Source: Novosphingobium kunmingense
Lineage (GTDB): Bacteria; Pseudomonadota; Alphaproteobacteria; Sphingomonadales; Sphingomonadaceae
Direction: 5' to 3'
Assembly: GCF_002813245.1 (NCBI RefSeq)
Contig: NZ_PHUF01000003.1
Span: 620,001-684,000, forward strand
DNA length: 64,000 nucleotides
Positions 60,469-64,000 of this stretch are shown one piece after another. Numbering within the stretch: the stretch's first letter is position 1; every line of letters begins with the position of its first letter. The translations under genes were made by a program, and so were the position numbers. The notes beneath the pieces were generated by a model. The model saw nothing but the letters and a program-made list of their open reading frames with translations, searched no databases and was not told where the DNA came from.

Positions 60469-60879
60469 GTGGACTGGGAACAGGCCCTGCGCCAGCGGCT
60501 GCTGGACGATGCCGGCTGCGCGGCCTTGCTGGGCAGCTTCGACGGGGATCCTGCGGTGTTCTGGACCGAGCGGCCGCAGGGCGCGCCCTATCCGTCGCTG
60601 GTGCTGACCGTGGTCAGCGATCCGCGGCCGCAGACCCTGAAGGGTTTCCAGGGCAACCGCGAAAGCCGGGTGCAGGTGGACTGCCGCGACGACGGCGCGA
60701 CCCGCGGCGCGGTGAAGGCGCTGCGCGAGGCGGCGATCGCGGCGCTGGCGGGGCCGTTCGTGAGCGGCGGCGTCCGGTTCGGGCGCAGCCAGTTCGGCCC
60801 GGTCCGCGACCTGAGCGAGAAAACCGAGACCGGCTTCGTGCACCGGGACAGCTTCGATGCACTGATTTGGCACGATTGA
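60469..60879 (+). CDS. DUF3168 tail terminator-like protein
   Basis: A 136-residue DUF3168 protein: LRQRLLDDAGCAALLG at the N terminus, YPSLVLTVVSD in the core and VQVDCRDD. The family includes tail terminators related to lambda gpU. It starts with GTG four bases after gp10. Confidence 0.87.
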   Translation: MDWEQALRQRLLDDAGCAALLGSFDGDPAVFWTERPQGAPYPSLVLTVVSDPRPQTLKGFQGNRESRVQVDCRDDGATRGAVKALREAAIAALAGPFVSGGVRFGRSQFGPVRDLSEKTETGFVHRDSFDALIWHD

Positions 60880-60894
60880 CGAAAGGAAGACGAA

Positions 60895-61323
60895 ATGGCC
60901 GATGAATCGACCGGTTGGGGCGGTGAGTTCCACCTCCACAACGGCACCGCGCTGACCGAGTTGGTCGGCGTCAGCGAAGTCGGAACGCCCGAGGTCACCG
61001 TCGACTTCGTGGATTCCACCCATCTCAAGTCGCCCGACAAGTTCAAGGAATTCCTGGCGACGCTGAAGGAAGGCAGCGAGTTCGACGTGGTCATGAACTA
61101 TGTCCCGCGCTCGCCCACCGACCTGCTGTGCCGCGCGCAGCTGACCCAGAAGCGCGCCTTCAAGATCGTCGAGCCGGACTTCGACGGCGAGGCGGTGCAG
61201 GACATTGACGGGACCGGCCTGGTGATCGGCTACAAGCCGAACCCGATGACGCCGGGCGAGATGCGCACGGCCACCCTGACGATCAAGGTCAGCGGCTCGC
61301 CGACCTATGCGGCGTCGGCCTGA
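60895..61323 (+). CDS. major tail tube protein
   Basis: A 142-residue tail tube protein. It is preceded by a strong AGGAAGA site, fitting a highly expressed protein. LVGVSEVGTPEVTVDFVDSTHL in outline and the late GEMRTATLTIKVSG match siphophage tail tube proteins. The stop shares one base with the chaperone start. Confidence 0.87.
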   Translation: MADESTGWGGEFHLHNGTALTELVGVSEVGTPEVTVDFVDSTHLKSPDKFKEFLATLKEGSEFDVVMNYVPRSPTDLLCRAQLTQKRAFKIVEPDFDGEAVQDIDGTGLVIGYKPNPMTPGEMRTATLTIKVSGSPTYAASA

Positions 61324-61676
61324 TGAGCGCGGCGCACACCGTCGTGCTCGATGCGGGTGATCACGGCCCGCTCAAGCTGGTGTTCAAGTTCGGCACGCTG
61401 CGCAAGGCCGAGCGCGAGCTGGGCCGTTCGCTGACCAGCGCGATGGCCGAGGGCAACATCGGCTTCGATGAACTGTCGGCGATCTTCTGGGCGGCGCTGC
61501 AGCCGAGCCTGCTGATCACCCGCGACGGCAGCGACGACCTGATCGACGCGATCGGGGTGGTCGAGGTCACCCGGGCGGTGATGGAGGGCGTCAGCGCCGC
61601 GTTCGGCAAGGGCGAGCACGACAAGGCGGACGATGCCGCCGCGGGGGAAGCAAAAGCAGCGAAGAAGGCCAGGTAG
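61323..61676 (+). CDS. tail assembly chaperone, upstream frame (gene-transfer-agent-like)
   Basis: A 117-residue protein of the type found before tape-measure genes in siphophages and gene transfer agents: LKLVFKFGTLRKAERELGRSL near 18-38 and FWAALQPSLLITRDG. Its last 20 codons are Lys/Ala-rich and contain GCA AAA GCA (61650-61658), a place where -1 slippage would enter the next frame. It ends in TAG at 61674-61676. Confidence 0.82.
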   Translation: MSAAHTVVLDAGDHGPLKLVFKFGTLRKAERELGRSLTSAMAEGNIGFDELSAIFWAALQPSLLITRDGSDDLIDAIGVVEVTRAVMEGVSAAFGKGEHDKADDAAAGEAKAAKKAR

Positions 61677-62053
61677 GCTCTCCTTCGCTGCTGACCCTGC
61701 TGTCGCACTGGTGCGAGGCGGGGCTGGACCCGGACAGTTTCTGGGAACAGACCGTCCCCACCTTCAACGCCGCCATGGCCGGGCGCCAGCGCGCGGTCCG
61801 GGCCGAGTTCGAGGCGCGGCGCGACCTGTCGCTGATGACCGCCTATTTCAGCGGCCTGCTTAGCCAGATCGACTGGAAGAAGGCCAAGATCCCCGATCGC
61901 TTCGACCGCTGGCGCGACCAGATGACCCGGCCCCGGGCGGCCGCGTCCAGTTCGGCCGATCGCGTCGCCGCGTTCGAGGCCCTGGCGGCGGCCGGGTTCG
62001 ACATCAAGGTCACCCGCCGCCTGCGCAATCCTGCCCCCGGGCAGAAACCCTGA
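61652..62053 (+). CDS. tail assembly chaperone, -1 frame extension
   Basis: The -1 frame is open from before 61652 to 62053 and reads like a real protein (SLLTLLSHWCEAGLDPDSF, FWEQTVPTFNAA, LSLMTAYFSGLLSQ). It has no ATG, GTG or TTG until an ATG at 61775, 30 codons into that stretch. Slippage on the AAA at 61653-61655 would give a fusion of about 243 residues. This matches lambda gpG-gpT logic. If instead it starts at 61775 the product is 92 residues. Confidence 0.6.
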   Translation, partial: KSSEEGQVGSPSLLTLLSHWCEAGLDPDSFWEQTVPTFNAAMAGRQRAVRAEFEARRDLSLMTAYFSGLLSQIDWKKAKIPDRFDRWRDQMTRPRAAASSSADRVAAFEALAAAGFDIKVTRRLRNPAPGQKP

Positions 62054-62063
62054 AGGACACACC

Positions 62064-64000
62064 GTGGCAACCAAAGTCGGCAGCCTGCTGATCAGCCTCG
62101 CGCTGGAATCGGGCGCGTTCAGTTCGGGCCTGAAGAAGGCTGAGAAGGACATGCGCGATTCGGTGCGCCGGATCCAGCAGGTCGGCGAAGGCATGGCCCA
62201 GCTCGGCGGGCGGCTGTCGGTGGCGGTGACCGCGCCGCTGACCGCCTTTGCCGCGCTGTCGGTCAAGGCCGGAAGCGACGCGGCCGAACTGCAGAGCGCG
62301 TTCGACCAGACCTTCGGCACCATGTCCAAGGGGATGACCGAATGGGCGCGGGTGACCGGCGATGCCATGGGTCGTTCGACGCAGGAACTGCAGCGCGCGG
62401 CCAACACCTTCGGGATATTCTTCAACCAGGCTGCGCCGACCAAGGCGGCGGCGGCCGACCTGTCGCGGACCTTCTCCGTGCTCGCGCAGGACCTGTCGAG
62501 TTTCTACAACGTCGATGCGCAGACCGCGCTCGACAAGCTGCGCTCGGGCCTGTCGGGCGAAAGCGAGCCGCTGCGCGACTTCGGCGTGTTCATGACCGAG
62601 GCCGCGGTCAAGGCCAAGGCCATGGAAATGGGCCTGGTCGGGGCGGGCGGGGCGCTGTCCGAACAGGCCAAGATCATGGCCCGCGCGCAGATCATCCTGG
62701 AAGCGACCAGGAACGCCCAGGGCGACGTCGCCCGGACCAGCGACGGCCTGGCCAACCGCACCCGCGCCGCCAGCGCGGCGATGCAGGAACTGCAGGTCAG
62801 CGTCGGCCAGAAACTGCAACCGGTGATGCTCAAGCTGCTCGACCTGGCCGACAAGGTGCTGGGCGCATTCAACAGCCTGTCACCCGGCGCGCAGACGGCG
62901 GTGATCGCGCTGGGCGGGATTGCGGCGGTGGCCGGGCCGGTGCTGATCGGCCTTGGCGCCATCGTTTCGGCCACCGCGCCGTTCACCGCGGCAATCGCCG
63001 CGATCGGGGCGTCGGGCGGGATGATGGCGGCGGTGTCGGCCGGGTTCACCGGACTTGCCGCGGCGCTGGGCCCGGTGCTGATCCCGATTGCCGCCGTGGC
63101 CGCCGCCGGCGCGCTGATCTATGCCAACTGGGGCACGATCGGGCCGCTGCTGGGCCAGCTCAAGACGGTGTTCGTCGAAACGCTCGGCCCGCCGCTGCAG
63201 AACCTGATCGGCGCGGTCAGCGCGGCATTCTCCGGCCTGTGGAAGGGTCCGCTGGGCGATCTGATAAAGGCCGTCTGGCCGGTGCTGCTGCAGCTGGGCA
63301 AGGTGTTCAGCCAGGTGATGGGCGGCACGCTGCTGGTCGTCGCCAAGGGTGCGGCGACGGGGCTGGGGGTGATCTTCAATTCCATCGCGGCGGCGATCCG
63401 CGCGCTGGCGGTGCTGTTCGACGGGACACTGGCAACGGCGGCGATCGCGGCCATGGCGCGCCTGGTGACCGGCGTGCGCGAATGGCTGGTGGGCAAGTTG
63501 GGGGCGGTGTGGAAGACCGTCACCGACAAGATCGAGACGGTCAAGCGCGGGTTCTTCAACCTGTACGATGCCGTCGTCGGGCACAGCTACGTGCCCGACA
63601 TGGTCGACGGAATTGCCGCCGAAATGGCCCGTCTCGACGCGGTGATGGTGGCCCCGGCGCAGAAGGCGACTTCCAAGGCGGCCGAGGCGTTCAAGGCCAT
63701 GGCCGACAGGATCAAGCCGCTGCTGGATCGGCTGTTCCCGCAGATGGCGGCACTCAACGCGTTCCGGGCCGACAACGCGGCGATCGACGCGGCGGCGGCG
63801 GCCGGGCCGGCCAAGGGCGGCATTTCGCCCGAGCTGGCCGAACAGGCACGCCTCGCGCTGGCGCTGCAAGGCGTGGGGGCCGACATCGCCGCGCCGCTGC
63901 AGGCGATCACCGATGCGCTGGAAATGGACAAGCCGCTGATCGATTTCGACAAGATCGCGGCGGGGTTGGACGCGCTGGGCCAGAAGCTGGGCGGAGGCGT
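62064..64000 (+). CDS. tail tape-measure protein, cut by the window end
   Basis: At least 645 residues, open to the last base. It starts with GTG at 62064 after AAGGAC. The N-terminal VGSLLISLALESGAFSSGLKKA pattern (in outline), coiled-coil segments to about 80, a central hydrophobic block (about 270-360, VIALGGIAAVAGPVLIGLG and similar) and a late VVGHSYVPDMVDGI motif are typical of tape-measure proteins. It sets tail length and may help DNA ejection. Confidence 0.92.
   Translation, partial: MATKVGSLLISLALESGAFSSGLKKAEKDMRDSVRRIQQVGEGMAQLGGRLSVAVTAPLTAFAALSVKAGSDAAELQSAFDQTFGTMSKGMTEWARVTGDAMGRSTQELQRAANTFGIFFNQAAPTKAAAADLSRTFSVLAQDLSSFYNVDAQTALDKLRSGLSGESEPLRDFGVFMTEAAVKAKAMEMGLVGAGGALSEQAKIMARAQIILEATRNAQGDVARTSDGLANRTRAASAAMQELQVSVGQKLQPVMLKLLDLADKVLGAFNSLSPGAQTAVIALGGIAAVAGPVLIGLGAIVSATAPFTAAIAAIGASGGMMAAVSAGFTGLAAALGPVLIPIAAVAAAGALIYANWGTIGPLLGQLKTVFVETLGPPLQNLIGAVSAAFSGLWKGPLGDLIKAVWPVLLQLGKVFSQVMGGTLLVVAKGAATGLGVIFNSIAAAIRALAVLFDGTLATAAIAAMARLVTGVREWLVGKLGAVWKTVTDKIETVKRGFFNLYDAVVGHSYVPDMVDGIAAEMARLDAVMVAPAQKATSKAAEAFKAMADRIKPLLDRLFPQMAALNAFRADNAAIDAAAAAGPAKGGISPELAEQARLALALQGVGADIAAPLQAITDALEMDKPLIDFDKIAAGLDALGQKLGGG

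Larger units (their letters stand above)
37694..64000. mobile_element. lambda/HK97-type prophage, left end to beyond the window
   Basis: A continuous phage gene block from a tyrosine integrase at a tRNA attL to a tape-measure gene cut by the window end. It includes a CI/Cro/CII-like switch with operators, a primase-helicase, HNH, terminases, portal, protease, HK97-fold capsid, connectors and tail genes. All structural genes seen are intact and tightly packed, which suggests a recent, possibly inducible prophage. Lysis genes, baseplate or tip genes and attR lie outside. Confidence 0.95.

Noticed and set aside
52524..64000. Gene transfer agent instead of a prophage
   Set aside because: Capsid and tail genes resemble GTA order, but an integrase at an att site, a CI-like repressor with operators and a replication primase are present, which GTAs lack.

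Overview
The window reads as a high-GC alphaproteobacterial chromosome, most likely a sphingomonad (Sphingomonadaceae or Erythrobacteraceae). The clues are two large TonB-dependent receptors, a CysG-DUF2849-CysI-DUF934-CysH sulfur cluster, a divergent CopC/CopB pair, a PspC pair and a YbbA/YbbP/TesA locus. Genus-level placement is an inference from gene content, not from a marker gene.

Positions 1-37,660 are ordinary chromosome. In order they hold: a SAM methyltransferase; proB with an overlapping extended-SDR gene; an M23 peptidase and a classical SDR; a leftward run of sulfur genes (sseA, a MetC-like lyase, an MscS channel, cobA, DUF2849, cysI, DUF934, cysH) preceded by a structured 5' leader; queF; a TonB receptor; a kynureninase-like gene with tryptophan 2,3-dioxygenase; two overlapping acyl-CoA dehydrogenases; tRNA-Thr(UGU); rarA with an RNase-H-fold-like partner; a glycosyltransferase; typA; a second TonB receptor; DUF805; ybbP-ybbA and tesA; copC/copB; recF; a 46-aa protein plus PspC behind a sigma-54-type promoter; and a queuosine-precursor transporter.

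From 37,659 to the window end lies the left part of a lambda/HK97-organised prophage, at least 26 kb and still running at 64,000. It enters a tRNA-Arg(UCU) gene exactly after the anticodon loop, and the integrase stop codon lies in that tRNA sequence. A leftward early operon (integrase, excisionase-like HTH, minimal cytosine-methylase-like protein, several very small proteins) faces an immunity region with a CI-type S24 repressor, a Cro-like protein and a CII-like protein. At least five 16-bp operator dyads of the form GCGGG-N6-CCCGC sit on the two early promoters.

The rightward early/replication block holds a DGQHR/ParB-like protein, a Cys-rich GP88-like protein, a DnaA domain IV-like protein, an MT-A70 methyltransferase and a D5/P4-type primase-helicase. 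It is followed by five copies of the 9-mer AAGGTTCCA beside an AT-rich stretch, a candidate phage origin. Late genes follow in HK97 order: HNH, small and large terminase, portal, ClpP-like protease, major capsid, connectors, gp10-like, DUF3168, tail tube, a tail chaperone with a probable -1 frameshift product, and a tape measure cut by the window end.

The items best worth a second look are the iteron-like cluster, the prophage operators, the leader RNA on the sulfur operon, the sigma-54 promoter of the PspC pair, the DGQHR/GP88 gene neighbourhood and the tail-chaperone frameshift.
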